Shown piece after piece: positions 24,412-33,331 of a stretch of 48,011 nucleotides of DNA. Below the pieces are notes generated by a model that saw only the letters and a list, made by a program, of their open reading frames with translations, searched no databases and was not told the origin of the DNA. The DNA lies in the NCBI GenBank assembly GCA_015486615.1, contig WFRI01000051.1, forward strand, positions 1 to 48,011. The letters are read 5' to 3'. Each line of letters opens with the position of its first letter. The first letter of the stretch is position 1. Both the position numbers and the translations under genes were made by a program. The DNA comes from Candidatus Omnitrophota bacterium (GTDB lineage: Bacteria > Omnitrophota > Gorgyraeia > Duberdicusellales > Duberdicusellaceae).

Positions 24412-25654
24412 TAGTCAGCCTTCTTAAAATTATGCCTGCATCTATCTTAGGGTAAAAATAAGTGGTTTTCTGGGGCATTTTAATTCCCCGAGAAGATATG
24501 TTTATAAGTTTTTTTATATCTATGCTTTTTAAGAAAAAAGCACATCCCTGATATTTATCCGCCGCGTGTATGGCCTCTTCTTCGTTTATAGTGTAAATAG
24601 TATTGTTTTCATTTTGCTTGATTTTTGCCTTTTTAAGAATTAATTTATGCAGGATAAAGACGTCAATATCGGCTAATGCTTTTTCTCTTTCAGTTTTAAA
24701 TATTCTGCCTAAAACTTTTTTGTTTTTCAAACGCAATAAATAAAACTTTTTTCGGCAGTAAATTCCTAAGGACATTTTTTTGCCGGATTTTATTTTTTCG
24801 GCCAGGCCCGTAAGGGAATTTTCCTGTTTGAAAGAAAATATCTCTCCTATTTTTTTTTGCAGAGATACTATATCCAGGCGGGATTCTTTTATTACTCTGT
24901 GAGTAGGCAAAATAAGAATGTTTTTGCCGGCTGCAGGACTGAAATAAGCCATAGCATAATCTAATTCTTTGAGGCCGTTTTGCTTTTTTGCCTTTTTAGC
25001 ATAAGCACAGGCTACCTCAAACCGGTGGTGGCCGTCAGCAATAAGCAGTTTTTTCTTCTCAATTGCCCGGCTGATGATTTGAGTGTCTTTACTGTCGTTT
25101 ATCTTCCAAATAGAATATTCTATATTCTGTTGAGTAGAAAAGTTCATTAACGGCTTATTTTTTATGATTCCGGCAAAAACCTTGGAAAGCCGGGATTTTT
25201 TTGTGTCAGGGTAGATTATAAATATAGGGCTTAAGTTAGCCTGGACCTCTGAAATAATTGAAAAACGGTCCGCTTTCGGACCTTTATGCGTATACTCATG
25301 CGGATAAATTCTGGACTTGTCTAATTTAAGCAGACCCAAAAATCCATATCTTCGCAGACTCTTGCCGTGAAAAGAAAACTTCTGACGGCAAAGGTAAAAA
25401 CAAGGCTGGCTGTCCTGAACTAAGACTTCTTTCTTAAGCCACTGTCTAAATACCTGTCCTATTTTTTTATAGGTGTGTTCTTTATCAGTCAAAATCAGAT
25501 TACAGAAATTGTATTCAGACGATTGTTTTAGTTTAATTTCCTGGTCCTTATTTATAATATCGTAAGGCGGGCAGACCAGCATTTGCATTTTCGGCAGAAG
25601 TTTTTTATTGTAATGCAGACCGTAGAAAGGTTTAATTATTGGTTTTGTTTTCAT
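24398..25654 (-). CDS. DUF1015 family protein
   Basis: 418 residues from the ATG at 25654, starting KTKPIIKPFYGLHYN and then CPPYDIINKDQE, the DUF1015 N-terminal signature. The central ADGHHRFEVACAYAKK motif resembles the DGHHR catalytic motif of ParB/Srx-fold proteins, which include some free-serine kinases; whether this protein has that activity is unknown. The 45 residues before this Met overlap the FmdB gene and are not included; there is no clear Shine-Dalgarno sequence, and translation is probably coupled. Confidence 0.85.
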   Translation of the reverse strand: MKTKPIIKPFYGLHYNKKLLPKMQMLVCPPYDIINKDQEIKLKQSSEYNFCNLILTDKEHTYKKIGQVFRQWLKKEVLVQDSQPCFYLCRQKFSFHGKSLRRYGFLGLLKLDKSRIYPHEYTHKGPKADRFSIISEVQANLSPIFIIYPDTKKSRLSKVFAGIIKNKPLMNFSTQQNIEYSIWKINDSKDTQIISRAIEKKKLLIADGHHRFEVACAYAKKAKKQNGLKELDYAMAYFSPAAGKNILILPTHRVIKESRLDIVSLQKKIGEIFSFKQENSLTGLAEKIKSGKKMSLGIYCRKKFYLLRLKNKKVLGRIFKTEREKALADIDVFILHKLILKKAKIKQNENNTIYTINEEEAIHAADKYQGCAFFLKSIDIKKLINISSRGIKMPQKTTYFYPKIDAGIILRRLTNGSV

Positions 25655-25907
25655 TTTTGCCGGGCTGGGGAGATTTATTTTCTTTCTTAGGTTTAACTTC
25701 GGAAGAGGCGTTTTCAGCAGAGGCCGGTTTCTTATAATCAGTAGCGTAAAAGCCTGAGCCTTTGAAAATAAGACCTGCTCCTTTGCCAATCAGCCGTTTA
25801 ACTTTGCCTTGGCATTTAGGACATTTAGATAGAGGCTTGTCTGTAATTTTTTGGAAAACCTCAAAAATATAACCGCATTCCTGGCATTCGTAGTCGTAAT
25901 TAGGCAT
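25632..25907 (-). CDS. FmdB-family zinc-ribbon protein
   Basis: 91 residues starting MPNYDYECQECGYIFEVFQK, with two CxxC pairs (CQEC and CPKC), followed by KRLIGKGAGLIFKGSGFYATDY, the FmdB/Cxxc-CxxC-SSSS signature. The C-terminal third is charged and low-complexity (EVKPKKENKSPQPGKNENK). FmdB-like proteins are presumed regulators or zinc chaperones. It overlaps the DUF1015 start by 23 bases and follows trpE by 4 bases. Confidence 0.85.
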   Translation of the reverse strand: MPNYDYECQECGYIFEVFQKITDKPLSKCPKCQGKVKRLIGKGAGLIFKGSGFYATDYKKPASAENASSEVKPKKENKSPQPGKNENKTNN

Positions 25908-25911
25908 ACTT

Positions 25912-27393
25912 TTAATTGTTTAAAGCCTGTTCTATGGCTAATAATTGGGCTTTTGCTTTATTTAGAGTTTCAATATATTCCTTTTCCGGGCGGGAATCTA
26001 AAACTATACCCGCTCCTGCCTGGACAAAAGCCTGACTGTTCCGAATTACAATAGTACGTATTATTATAGCAGTATCTAAATTTCTTTCAAAAGAAAAATA
26101 TCCCACGCATCCGGCATATATCTGCCGCGGCTGAGGTTCTAATTCGTCAATAATTTCCATAGCCCTTATTTTCGGAGCTCCGGCAACTGTGCCTGCCGGA
26201 AAGCATGACCTTAAAGCATCAAAAGGAGTTTTGTCTTTTTTTAGCCGGCCGGTTACTTCGCTTACTATATGCATAACATGCGAGAATTTCTCAATGCTTT
26301 TGAATACAGGCACTTTGATAGAAGACGCTTCGGCTGCTCTGCCAATATCATTCCTTCCCAAATCTACCAGCATAATATGCTCAGCCAGTTCTTTCTTATC
26401 GTTTAAAAGCTGGCGGCTGAGTTTTTCGTCTTCTTCGTCTGTTCTGCCTCTTGGCCGTGTTCCGGCAATAGGCCGGGTATAGAGTCTTTTATCTTCGCAG
26501 CGGACCAGCATCTCCGGAGAAGAGCCGATAATTTTAGCCTGTTCAAAATCCAGATAATACATATATGCCGAAGGGTTAAGATGCCTTAAAAAACGATAAA
26601 CAGTAAAAGGGTCTTTATTAAATTTTGTTTTCAGCCTTTGCGAAAGCACAACTTGGATGATATCACCTTTTTTTATGTATTGTTTTGCTTTATCCACGGC
26701 TTTTAAAAAATCTCTGCGCGAAAAATTAGAAGAATACTTTAATTTCTTCTTTGGCCTGCGGATTTCTATCGGAGCAGGTTTAAACGGCCGGCTGACTATT
26801 CTGTAAATTTTACCTATTGTCTTTTTCTCCTTCTCATATAAAGAAGCCATATCCGCTTTGTTTTTTACAAATACGCAGGAAGATATGATAATTTTTCTTT
26901 CCTTGTGGTCAAAAGTAATAAGGTGTTTATTCAAAACAAATTCGCTTTGGGCTGATTTTAGCCGTTTATTGGCAAGTTTAGGCTCAAAAAACCGCACATT
27001 GTCATAACCTAAAAAACCCACAAACCCGCCGGTAAACCGGCTGGCGGTTTTTGAAGTAAAAGGCTTAAAACCAGCCATTATTTCCTCTATTTCTGATAGG
27101 ATATCTTTTCGAATAGAAAAAGTTTTGCTGGTATTGTTCAGCCGGTTTTTAATACTGATTTTTTCAGCGTGGTTTTGAACAGAAATTAAAGGTTTAAAAC
27201 CGATAAAAGAAAAACGGGCTATTTTTTCCTGGCCTTCTACAGATTCTAAAAAGAAACTTTCTTCTCTCTCCTGTAAAGAAGCATAAGCGGAAACTGGAGT
27301 AATTGTATCACTGACAAATTCAGTCTCAATAATAATAAGGTTATATTTTTTAGCAAGTTTTAGAAAATCTTTTTTATCCGGCGATATTTCCAT
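25912..27393 (-). CDS. trpE: Anthranilate synthase component I
   Basis: 493 residues of the chorismate-binding family. It starts with the TrpE-type ISAMP ending FFLESVEGQEKIARFSFIG near residue 50, and its C-terminal domain has QVVLSQRL, YLDFEQAKIIGSSPEMLVR, RPIAGTRPRG and AGAPKIRAMEIIDELEP with VQAGAGIVLDS. It makes anthranilate from chorismate with a glutamine amidotransferase partner; trpG is not in the window. It follows hisI after about 25 bases. PabB is a possible alternative, but the LLES/PVSAY start favours TrpE. Confidence 0.9.
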   Translation of the reverse strand: MEISPDKKDFLKLAKKYNLIIIETEFVSDTITPVSAYASLQEREESFFLESVEGQEKIARFSFIGFKPLISVQNHAEKISIKNRLNNTSKTFSIRKDILSEIEEIMAGFKPFTSKTASRFTGGFVGFLGYDNVRFFEPKLANKRLKSAQSEFVLNKHLITFDHKERKIIISSCVFVKNKADMASLYEKEKKTIGKIYRIVSRPFKPAPIEIRRPKKKLKYSSNFSRRDFLKAVDKAKQYIKKGDIIQVVLSQRLKTKFNKDPFTVYRFLRHLNPSAYMYYLDFEQAKIIGSSPEMLVRCEDKRLYTRPIAGTRPRGRTDEEDEKLSRQLLNDKKELAEHIMLVDLGRNDIGRAAEASSIKVPVFKSIEKFSHVMHIVSEVTGRLKKDKTPFDALRSCFPAGTVAGAPKIRAMEIIDELEPQPRQIYAGCVGYFSFERNLDTAIIIRTIVIRNSQAFVQAGAGIVLDSRPEKEYIETLNKAKAQLLAIEQALNN

Positions 27394-27418
27394 TATTATC
27401 TATTATTTCCTGATATCT

Positions 27419-27751
27419 TTAGACCATTTTCCTGAAAAAACAGGACTTTGCCCCGGTATGGCAGGCGGGTCCGGTCTGGTCAACTAAAACCAGCAAAGTA
27501 TCTTTGTCACAGTCATAAAATATATGCCTTACTTTCTGGATATGTCCGGAAGTTTCGCCTTTCCTCCATAGTTTCTGCCGGGAACGAGAAAAGAAACAAG
27601 TCCTGCCCTCTTTAAGGGTTATTTTTAAAGATTCTTTGTTCATATAAGCCAGCATTAAAACCTGGTTGGTTTTGTATTCCTGGACAATTGCCGGAATTAG
27701 CCCTTTTTCATTATATTTTAACACCGGCAGTCTTTTTTTTATTTCTTTCAT
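27419..27751 (-). CDS. hisI: Phosphoribosyl-AMP cyclohydrolase
   Basis: 110 residues of stand-alone HisI. It opens the purine ring of PR-AMP in histidine synthesis. Seen: LMLAYMNKESLKITLKEG, FFSRSRQKLWRKGETSG, the magnesium site DCDKDTLL and a zinc-binding C-terminus with GPACHTG and SCFF. GGAGG sits just 5 bases before the ATG at 27751, inside what would be codons 2-3 of an upstream ATG at 27763, so I chose the second. It starts the hisI-trpE-fmdB-DUF1015-accD-guaB3 run. No other his gene is close by. Confidence 0.94.
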   Translation of the reverse strand: MKEIKKRLPVLKYNEKGLIPAIVQEYKTNQVLMLAYMNKESLKITLKEGRTCFFSRSRQKLWRKGETSGHIQKVRHIFYDCDKDTLLVLVDQTGPACHTGAKSCFFRKMV

Positions 27752-27793
27752 TATCTCCTCCATGATAAAAGTTATTGTTTAAAGAGACCTTTT

Positions 27794-27821
27794 ATTATAC
27801 TCCGGAAAATAAAAAAGGCAA
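27794..27821 (-). promoter_or_regulatory. Sigma-70-type promoter for the hisI-trpE-accD-guaB3 operon
   Basis: On the minus strand TTGCCT is followed after 16 bases by a perfect TATAAT. It lies about 43 bases upstream of the hisI ATG in a non-coding gap, so the leader is short and there is no room for a riboswitch or trp-type attenuator. Confidence 0.65.
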
Positions 27822-28112
27822 GGATACAATTTGGCACAAATCGGCTCAAAAACCTTTGAATTTATCCCGTTAGAAAAAGAGAGTTTACCATTGTTAGGAA
27901 GAAATAGCGGGAGAGTTTATCTTCTAACGGAGTCTGCTCCTACGTGTGGTTTCTTTCTTCATTTTCATCAAAGATCGGATAAACCGCCAGATAACCAGTT
28001 AAGACTGGCTTTCGGCTGATTTGGACAGTTATGATTTTAGCACAAATCATCTGCGTACCTGCCCGCTATAAAGCCTCAGCGAAAGAGCCTCAGAGCCCGC
28101 AGGATTAGGTTG
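27822..28112. repeat. Gap upstream of hisI with inverted-repeat element
   Basis: No gene is supported in this gap. CCGTTAGAA at 27867-27875 and TTCTAACGG at 27922-27930 are exact inverses; the inner part (27891-27928) resembles a related element at 28480-28519. Nearby, CCAGT-CTTA-ACTGG can fold in the minus direction at about 27990, and near 28057-28104 there are two CTGAGGCTYT direct repeats and an imperfect palindrome. Function unknown. Confidence 0.45.
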
Positions 28113-28406
28113 TTAGAATTTTCCTCTTTTTATTCTTTTCCTGATGAATGTGAAAAATCGTTTCCAATCTTGAACACACAACGTAAAAAAAGCACCAATA
28201 ACCCCTGCTGATGCCATACCTACAGGACATCCCTGCTGTTTACAGAAAGGACAAACAGCAAATGTGGCGTAAAGATTGGTAAAACCAAACCACCAGCCAA
28301 TAAGTCTAAACAATCGGCCGAATGGCGATATTTTCTGTTTACTGTACTTTCTATCCATTTTTTTAGATGTTGATATTGTTTCCTGTGTATTTTTTATCTT
28401 TTTCAT
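28113..28406 (-). CDS. Small membrane protein with CPFC-GCPVG motif
   Basis: 97 residues: a basic, polar first 27 residues, then GWWFGFTNLYATFAVCPFCKQQGCPVG and a hydrophobic segment ASAGVIGAFFTLCV, ending KRIKRGKF. Cysteines in CPFC and the GCP following it suggest a redox or metal site at a membrane face. I do not recognise a named family. Two DUF-class small genes (this and DUF1844) are adjacent. No ribosome-binding site is obvious, and the start could lie at the Met of residue 17. Confidence 0.6.
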   Translation of the reverse strand: MKKIKNTQETISTSKKMDRKYSKQKISPFGRLFRLIGWWFGFTNLYATFAVCPFCKQQGCPVGMASAGVIGAFFTLCVQDWKRFFTFIRKRIKRGKF

Positions 28407-28479
28407 TTTAACACAAAAATCAGCGCTCGAAACGGAACGAAATGCAGTATAAACTCAGCCAGATTGGTACTTTTTACTC

Positions 28480-28519
28480 TGTTAGAAAGAATTCTTTAAC
28501 GGTGGTTTATTTTCTAAAA
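28480..28519. repeat. Second copy of the TTAGAA-TTCTAA element
   Basis: GTTAGAAAGAATTCTTTAAC is a near-perfect 20-base palindrome followed by GTGGTTTATTTTCTAA. It aligns with the inner element at 27891-27928, both sharing TTAG-AAGAA and GTTTATNTTCTAA. Two diverged copies flank the small cysteine-motif gene, which may mark a mobile cassette or a shared operator. Confidence 0.4.
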
Positions 28520-28598
28520 GAGATAACAAGTTTTTAAATACTAAAAAGTTATTGTCGAATAAGGAGAAATTTTTACCCTGCATTCTTAATGCGTCTGT

Positions 28599-28943
28599 CT
28601 ATTTTTCGGAGTTTTGGACATCAATATAAGTCATTCTTAAATGGAACAGAGAATCTTCCAGAAATTTTGCTTCTTCTTTAGTTAAATTGCCTTTGGTTTT
28701 TTCCTGAATAATAGACAAACTGTCTATTAAAAATCTCGCCTGCTGGAGATTCTCTTCTTTTTTCCCATTAACGGGATTTTCTAACTTGCCCATAGAAATC
28801 ATAGCCTGCATACTTAGCGAGGAGACCAGAATGGTGAAATTAGGTTCAGGAAAATTTTCTTGTTTTTCCTGGGCCTGTTTCTTCTCTTTCTCTACCTGGT
28901 TTTTCCAACTTTCGTCAACAGTTTTTTTAATGTCTTCAGCCAT
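28599..28943 (-). CDS. DUF1844 family protein
   Basis: 114 residues: a charged N-terminus (DESWKNQVEKEKKQAQEK), then FTILVSSLSMQAMISMGKLENPVNGKKEE with its LENP signature, and a helical ending LIDSLSIIQEKTKGNLTKEEA and then LEDSLFHLRMTY. All are hallmarks of DUF1844; function unknown. GGGAGGG sits 5-6 bases before the ATG. It is separated by about 190 bases from the cysteine-motif gene. Confidence 0.88.
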   Translation of the reverse strand: MAEDIKKTVDESWKNQVEKEKKQAQEKQENFPEPNFTILVSSLSMQAMISMGKLENPVNGKKEENLQQARFLIDSLSIIQEKTKGNLTKEEAKFLEDSLFHLRMTYIDVQNSEK

Positions 28944-29272
28944 ATTTCCCTCCCTTACGCTGTTTTGCTTAAAAGCAAAGGGTTAATAATATATTTTGAA
29001 CCTTTTTATATTTCTAATACTTACGGCGTCCACTTCGGGGCTACACTCTTTGAATAAGCCCAATGTCGTAAGCCGAAGCCCCAGGCTCAGCCAATGAAAC
29101 CAATCTAAACTTACTAATCTAATAAATTCTAAATCCAAAACGCTGACTTTATGAAGTTGGACTACCACTAAAAAATCACTGGCGTGTTTTTGGACGTGGG
29201 TGCCGGTAAAAAAGCGTATAAACGTTAGATGTTGAGCATACGACATTGGACGTCGAACAAATGTCAAATCTT
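28944..29272. repeat. Repeat-rich spacer between the GT-C-like gene and DUF1844
   Basis: The 329-base gap contains pieces of the same vocabulary as the other spacers: CCACTTCGGGG, AAGCCCAATGTCGTAAGCC, AATCTAA phrases, GGGTGCCGGTAAAAAAGCG and GACATTGGACGTCGAAC. A 94-codon minus-strand frame runs through them but its residues change reading with the repeats, so it is not called as a gene. Confidence 0.6.
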
Positions 29273-30847
29273 CTAACCTGCCAACTTATTTTTATTATAA
29301 TCGTCTTGCTGTTTATGTAAAGGTTTTTTAGGCTTTAGGTAGAGCAGAAGAATTGCCAGAAAATACAGGATAATTCCAGTGTGTAGATAACTCAGCGGCA
29401 AAAGAGGCTTTAGAGAGATTACTTTAGGAGTTTTGCCGGGGTTTAAGTAGATGTAACAGATTGGAAGTTCTGCGAGTCTTTGCCATTTGAGCCTTCGACG
29501 GTAAAAAAGCAGTTTTTCCCTTTCTCTTTTTTCCTCTTCCAAAGTTGGAGATTTTAGCCAAACAATTATTTTCGCCGGCAGGAAAGGATTATAATTGCTC
29601 TGCGGCCTGTTTTCTAAAAATAAAGACGAGGTCACGGGCCTGTTCGTTAAAGCGCCAAAAATTACCCCGGCAATTGTGTTATTAGAGGCTATTATCTCGC
29701 CGGGCAGCGAATTTTGCCTGATTTTTTCTGCTATCGGCAAATAATATTTGGGATAATATAGGCAGTTAAATTCCAGCATATTGGCAATTTTTTTGCTTAT
29801 GATGTTATAGAGAGTTGAAGAATTCCTTACTTTTTCTTTATTTGCCCAGGGGATAAAAACCAAGTTTAACAGGCTGGCATAAATAATAATCAGTGCTAAT
29901 ACTGTTTTGCTGAATTTTTGTCCCATTTTAGGCAAAATACGGGTTATTAGTATTGCTGAAAGCAGATTGATAAAAAGCATTCCCTGGCCGGATAAAAGCC
30001 TGTAAGGATACTTGTAGAATACTAATCCTAAACTTACTGCCCAGAGGCTTATTTTTAGCCAGCTGCCTTTTTCTTTTACGCTTAGCAGTAAGGATACAAA
30101 CGCTAAGGCTGTAAAAAAAATGTTGATTTGAAGAAGTTTGTTTTCGATTAAAAATTTAGGAGACAAGAATTCTAAATTGTTTATTTGGTGAATAAATAAA
30201 GGCAGGGCGAAAAACATAGACAGCAGGGCCGTTTTTAAGGAATTTTTCCCGCCTGTAAAGGCAGAAAATAACATATTTCCCAGGATAAAAGACAATGCTA
30301 TGCCGCTGTGGGTATACATTCCCAAGCCGGCCCACATTAAGTTTAAAGCAAAATTACCCCTGCCGGATTCGTATATAGACATAAGGAAGAAACTTAACGC
30401 CAGAGTGGCAGGTATGTTAGCAGCCAGACAGGCATAAAAGGGTAGAGATGAAAAACATAGCAGAAGGCATAAAAAAGCGGTTTTGGGGCTGAACAACAGA
30501 GATACTGTCTTATAAAGCGCAAGGAGAAATATTATCGGAGATATTGTGCCGGTTATTCTTAATACGGTTAATTTGCTTATGCCGGTTTTAATCAGCAGGG
30601 ACAAAATAATATGGTATAAAGGAGCATAGAGATTGGGTATGCCCCGGGGTGCATAGTCGAAGTTATTTATGGGCGTCCAGCCGTTGTTCCTTAACAGGCT
30701 TTCGGCCATATGCAGGTGGTAATATCCGTCTACAAACTGCGGCAGGGATTTGAACCTCACTATTTGGATTAGAATCACAAATATCAAAATTCCCCAGGAG
30801 TATAGGCTGTATCTTGATATATAAGATTCAGGTATTTCTCTTCTCAT
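29273..30847 (-). CDS. Polytopic membrane protein, GT-C glycosyltransferase-like
   Basis: 524 residues with about ten to twelve transmembrane segments. The first large loop has FVDGYYHLHMAESLLRNNGWTP and later NFDYAPRGIPNLYAPLYHIIL, with acidic and His residues at the place expected for the lipid-linked GT-C active site (the STT3/ArnT/PMT superfamily). The C-terminal part is more soluble. No specific substrate can be named; an oligosaccharyl or mannosyl-type transferase is possible. The start overlaps the truA stop by 4 bases. Confidence 0.65.
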   Translation of the reverse strand: MRREIPESYISRYSLYSWGILIFVILIQIVRFKSLPQFVDGYYHLHMAESLLRNNGWTPINNFDYAPRGIPNLYAPLYHIILSLLIKTGISKLTVLRITGTISPIIFLLALYKTVSLLFSPKTAFLCLLLCFSSLPFYACLAANIPATLALSFFLMSIYESGRGNFALNLMWAGLGMYTHSGIALSFILGNMLFSAFTGGKNSLKTALLSMFFALPLFIHQINNLEFLSPKFLIENKLLQINIFFTALAFVSLLLSVKEKGSWLKISLWAVSLGLVFYKYPYRLLSGQGMLFINLLSAILITRILPKMGQKFSKTVLALIIIYASLLNLVFIPWANKEKVRNSSTLYNIISKKIANMLEFNCLYYPKYYLPIAEKIRQNSLPGEIIASNNTIAGVIFGALTNRPVTSSLFLENRPQSNYNPFLPAKIIVWLKSPTLEEEKREREKLLFYRRRLKWQRLAELPICYIYLNPGKTPKVISLKPLLPLSYLHTGIILYFLAILLLYLKPKKPLHKQQDDYNKNKLAG

Positions 30848-31596
30848 CGGTATTTTACTTTATAAAGATATAATCCTTTGGCTGGAGCGGATTTGCCTAT
30901 TTTTGCTCTGTCTTGGGATTTTATTGCTTGTTTAGTTTGTTTTTCAGTTATTTCTCCTTTGCCTGCCGATACCAGAATTTTTACGATATTCCTGGCCATC
31001 CCTCTTAAAAAACCGTCAGCCTCTATGTCTATATGAATAAATCTGCTTTGTTTTCTTATACTTATTTTATATATTTTCCTCTGGAAATTTTTTATTCCTT
31101 TAGGGCAATTAACAAAGGCTTTAAAATCCTTTGTCTTTTTTATTGTTTCTGCTATTTTGCGCATAATGGCCAAGTTGAGTTTTTGCGGTATATGCCAGGA
31201 ATAACTGCGTAGAAAAATATCCGGATTTTTGCTGTTAAAGATTACATAACGGTAGACCTTTGTTTTTACTGAATACCGGGAATGGAAATTAAGCGGGACG
31301 GTCTTTATATCTTTTACTCTTATGTCTTCAGGCAGGAATGAGTTTAGAGCAGTTTTTATGTTTTTTAGCGGGATTCTGGTTTTTACAGTAAAGTTTGCGG
31401 TTTGGTTTTTAGCATGAACTCCTTTATCTGTACGGCCTGAGCCGGTTATTTTTATATCCTGCTTAAATAGTTTTGCCAGGGCCTTTTCTGTTTCGGCCTG
31501 GATTGACGGAAGATTAGTTTTAGTCTGTCTTTGCCAGCCGTAGTAATTTGTCCCGTCATATTCCAGGACTAAGAGAAGATTTTTGACGCCAGGCAT
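30844..31596 (-). CDS. truA: tRNA pseudouridine synthase A
   Basis: 250 residues of TruA. It makes pseudouridine at tRNA positions 38-40. Seen: EYDGTNYYGWQRQ at the N-terminus, the catalytic Asp in GSGRTDKGVHA near residue 57, and later FLRGMARNIVKILVSAGKGE. It starts 1 base after the nadE stop and overlaps the GT-C-like gene by 4 bases. The short ending GLYLYKVKYR is normal. Confidence 0.96.
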   Translation of the reverse strand: MPGVKNLLLVLEYDGTNYYGWQRQTKTNLPSIQAETEKALAKLFKQDIKITGSGRTDKGVHAKNQTANFTVKTRIPLKNIKTALNSFLPEDIRVKDIKTVPLNFHSRYSVKTKVYRYVIFNSKNPDIFLRSYSWHIPQKLNLAIMRKIAETIKKTKDFKAFVNCPKGIKNFQRKIYKISIRKQSRFIHIDIEADGFLRGMARNIVKILVSAGKGEITEKQTKQAIKSQDRAKIGKSAPAKGLYLYKVKYR

Positions 31597-31597
31597 T

Positions 31598-33328
31598 TTA
31601 TCGGCCGGTGAATTTATTGGTTATGGGCATACGCCGATCCTTGCCAAAAGCCATATTGGTTATTTTTACCCCGGGCGGAGACTGGCGGCGTTTATATTCA
31701 TTTTTATCAACTTTAAAGATTACTTTGCGGGCAATATTCTGGGGGATTCCTTTTTTGGCTATTTCTTCCAAAGAGAGGTTCTCTTCTATATATAGTTTTA
31801 GTATTTTGTCTAATAAAGTGTATGAAGCAGGCAATTCGTTTTCGTCTTTCTGGCCGGGTTTAAGTTCTGCTGAGGGAGCGCGTTTTATTATGGATTTGGG
31901 AATTATCGGCCAAGCCTCATTTTTATTGATGAAATCAGCTAATTTATAGACTGTAGTTTTATAAACGTCTTTTAACAGCCCAAACCCGCCAATCATATCT
32001 CCATAAAGGGTGCAGTATCCTAAGGATATTTCGCTTTTATTGCCGGTGTTTAATACTAAGCAGTTATGTTTATTAGAAAATGCCATTAAGATGTTGCCTC
32101 TTATTCTCGCCTGGATATTCTGTTCAGTCAAATCATTGCCGCTTAAAAGGATTGTTTTGTCTAAGGCCTCTTTATAAATTTTGAATATTTCAGATATAGG
32201 CAGGACATAGTATTTAATACCTAAGTTTTTGCAGAGTTTTACAGCGTCTTTAAGAGTTTCAGAAGATGTATATTGCGAAGGCATAATCAAACCGTAAACT
32301 TTGCTTTTCCCGACAGTTTTTACTGCTAAGGCTGCTACTAAAGCGGAATCTATCCCACCGCTTATGCCGATTACCGCTTTCTGAAATCCATTCTTTCTGA
32401 TATAGTCTTTTAATCCTAAAATAAGAGCGTGGTATATTTGTTTTGTCTGGGGAATGTTTACCTCGTTAGAGGAACCTGCCGGCGGCGGGTTAATGCTGTT
32501 ATTGGTATGGCTTGTCTGTTCTGTTAAAGGATTTTTTCCTGACAGGGTAGAAGAATTTTTTTCTCTATCAGAGATTTTTATCGTCCGGGATAGCTTTCCC
32601 TTTTTGGTGAATTCAAAAAGCAAAAGTTTTTCTTTAAACTGCGGGGCCATTGCCACTATTTCTCCCTGGGGAGAGGTTATTTTGCTGGCTCCGTCAAAGA
32701 CAATTTCATCCTGGCCGCCTATCAGATTGCAGTAAAACACAAAAGCCTGTATTTGTTTTGCTGTTTTTGCAAGAACTCTTTTTCTGTCTTCTAACTTATT
32801 CAAAGAAAACGGCGAGGCAGATATGTTTACGAGAAAGTCTAAATTGTCTTGTCTTAATCTTGCGGTTATACCGTCGTCTTTCTGCCAGATATCTTCGCAA
32901 ATAGTAAGGCTAAACCGGATATTTTTCCATTCGTAAATATAAAGGCTGTTCCCGGCAGAAAAATGCCTTTTTTCATCAAAAACACCGTAGTTTGGCAGGG
33001 CTATTTTGTGGTAAATATTTTGTATTTTTTTGTCATAAATAACTGCTGCAGAATTGAAAATTCTGCCGCCGGCATTATCTATAAAACCGGCTATGCATAA
33101 AATTCCTTCTGTGTGTTTTTTTAACTTATTTAAATATTCCTTATTCGCTTTAAGAAAAGAATTTTTGAAAACCAAATCTTCCGGCGGGTAGCCGCAGAGG
33201 CTTAATTCCGGAAATATTACGATTTCCGCTTTTTCTTTTTTTGCTTTTTTTATATAAGAGACAATCTTGTCATAATTAGGCTGGAAGTCGCCTACAGTAA
33301 GGTTTATCTGAGCTAAGGCTATTTTCAT
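31598..33328 (-). CDS. nadE: Glutamine-dependent NAD+ synthase
   Basis: 576 residues: an N-terminal nitrilase amidase domain with the Glu in FPELSLCGYPPED, the Lys in LPNYGVFDEKRHF and the Cys in TICEDIW, and a C-terminal NAD synthetase with PP-loop GISGGIDSALVAALAV near residue 322. It amidates deamido-NAD using glutamine. It is followed directly by truA and preceded by trxA within about 4 bases. Length is normal for the two-domain type. Confidence 0.96.
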   Translation of the reverse strand: MKIALAQINLTVGDFQPNYDKIVSYIKKAKKEKAEIVIFPELSLCGYPPEDLVFKNSFLKANKEYLNKLKKHTEGILCIAGFIDNAGGRIFNSAAVIYDKKIQNIYHKIALPNYGVFDEKRHFSAGNSLYIYEWKNIRFSLTICEDIWQKDDGITARLRQDNLDFLVNISASPFSLNKLEDRKRVLAKTAKQIQAFVFYCNLIGGQDEIVFDGASKITSPQGEIVAMAPQFKEKLLLFEFTKKGKLSRTIKISDREKNSSTLSGKNPLTEQTSHTNNSINPPPAGSSNEVNIPQTKQIYHALILGLKDYIRKNGFQKAVIGISGGIDSALVAALAVKTVGKSKVYGLIMPSQYTSSETLKDAVKLCKNLGIKYYVLPISEIFKIYKEALDKTILLSGNDLTEQNIQARIRGNILMAFSNKHNCLVLNTGNKSEISLGYCTLYGDMIGGFGLLKDVYKTTVYKLADFINKNEAWPIIPKSIIKRAPSAELKPGQKDENELPASYTLLDKILKLYIEENLSLEEIAKKGIPQNIARKVIFKVDKNEYKRRQSPPGVKITNMAFGKDRRMPITNKFTGR

Positions 33329-33331
33329 CTT

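Noticed and set aside
25655..25789. Longer N-terminus for the DUF1015 protein
   Set aside because: The extra 45 residues are a shadow of FmdB in another frame; the family begins at the Met at 25654.
27831..28019. Plus-strand 62-codon frame upstream of hisI
   Set aside because: No ribosome-binding site or family; it crosses the inverted-repeat element and the hisI promoter region.
28057..28105. Palindromic GC patch considered as a tRNA arm
   Set aside because: It can fold a stem but no D-arm, anticodon or T-arm consensus is present.
27822..28112. Riboswitch or attenuator for hisI-trpE
   Set aside because: The promoter at 27794-27821 leaves only about 40 bases of leader before the hisI start, so this upstream gap is not in the transcript.
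28983..29267. Minus-strand frame of 94 codons between the GT-C-like and DUF1844 genes
   Set aside because: It runs through the dispersed intergenic phrases and has no start signal or recognisable family.
30751..30762. GGGATTTGAACC, resembling an inverted T-arm of a tRNA
   Set aside because: It lies inside the GT-C-like coding sequence and the rest of a tRNA cloverleaf cannot be built around it.
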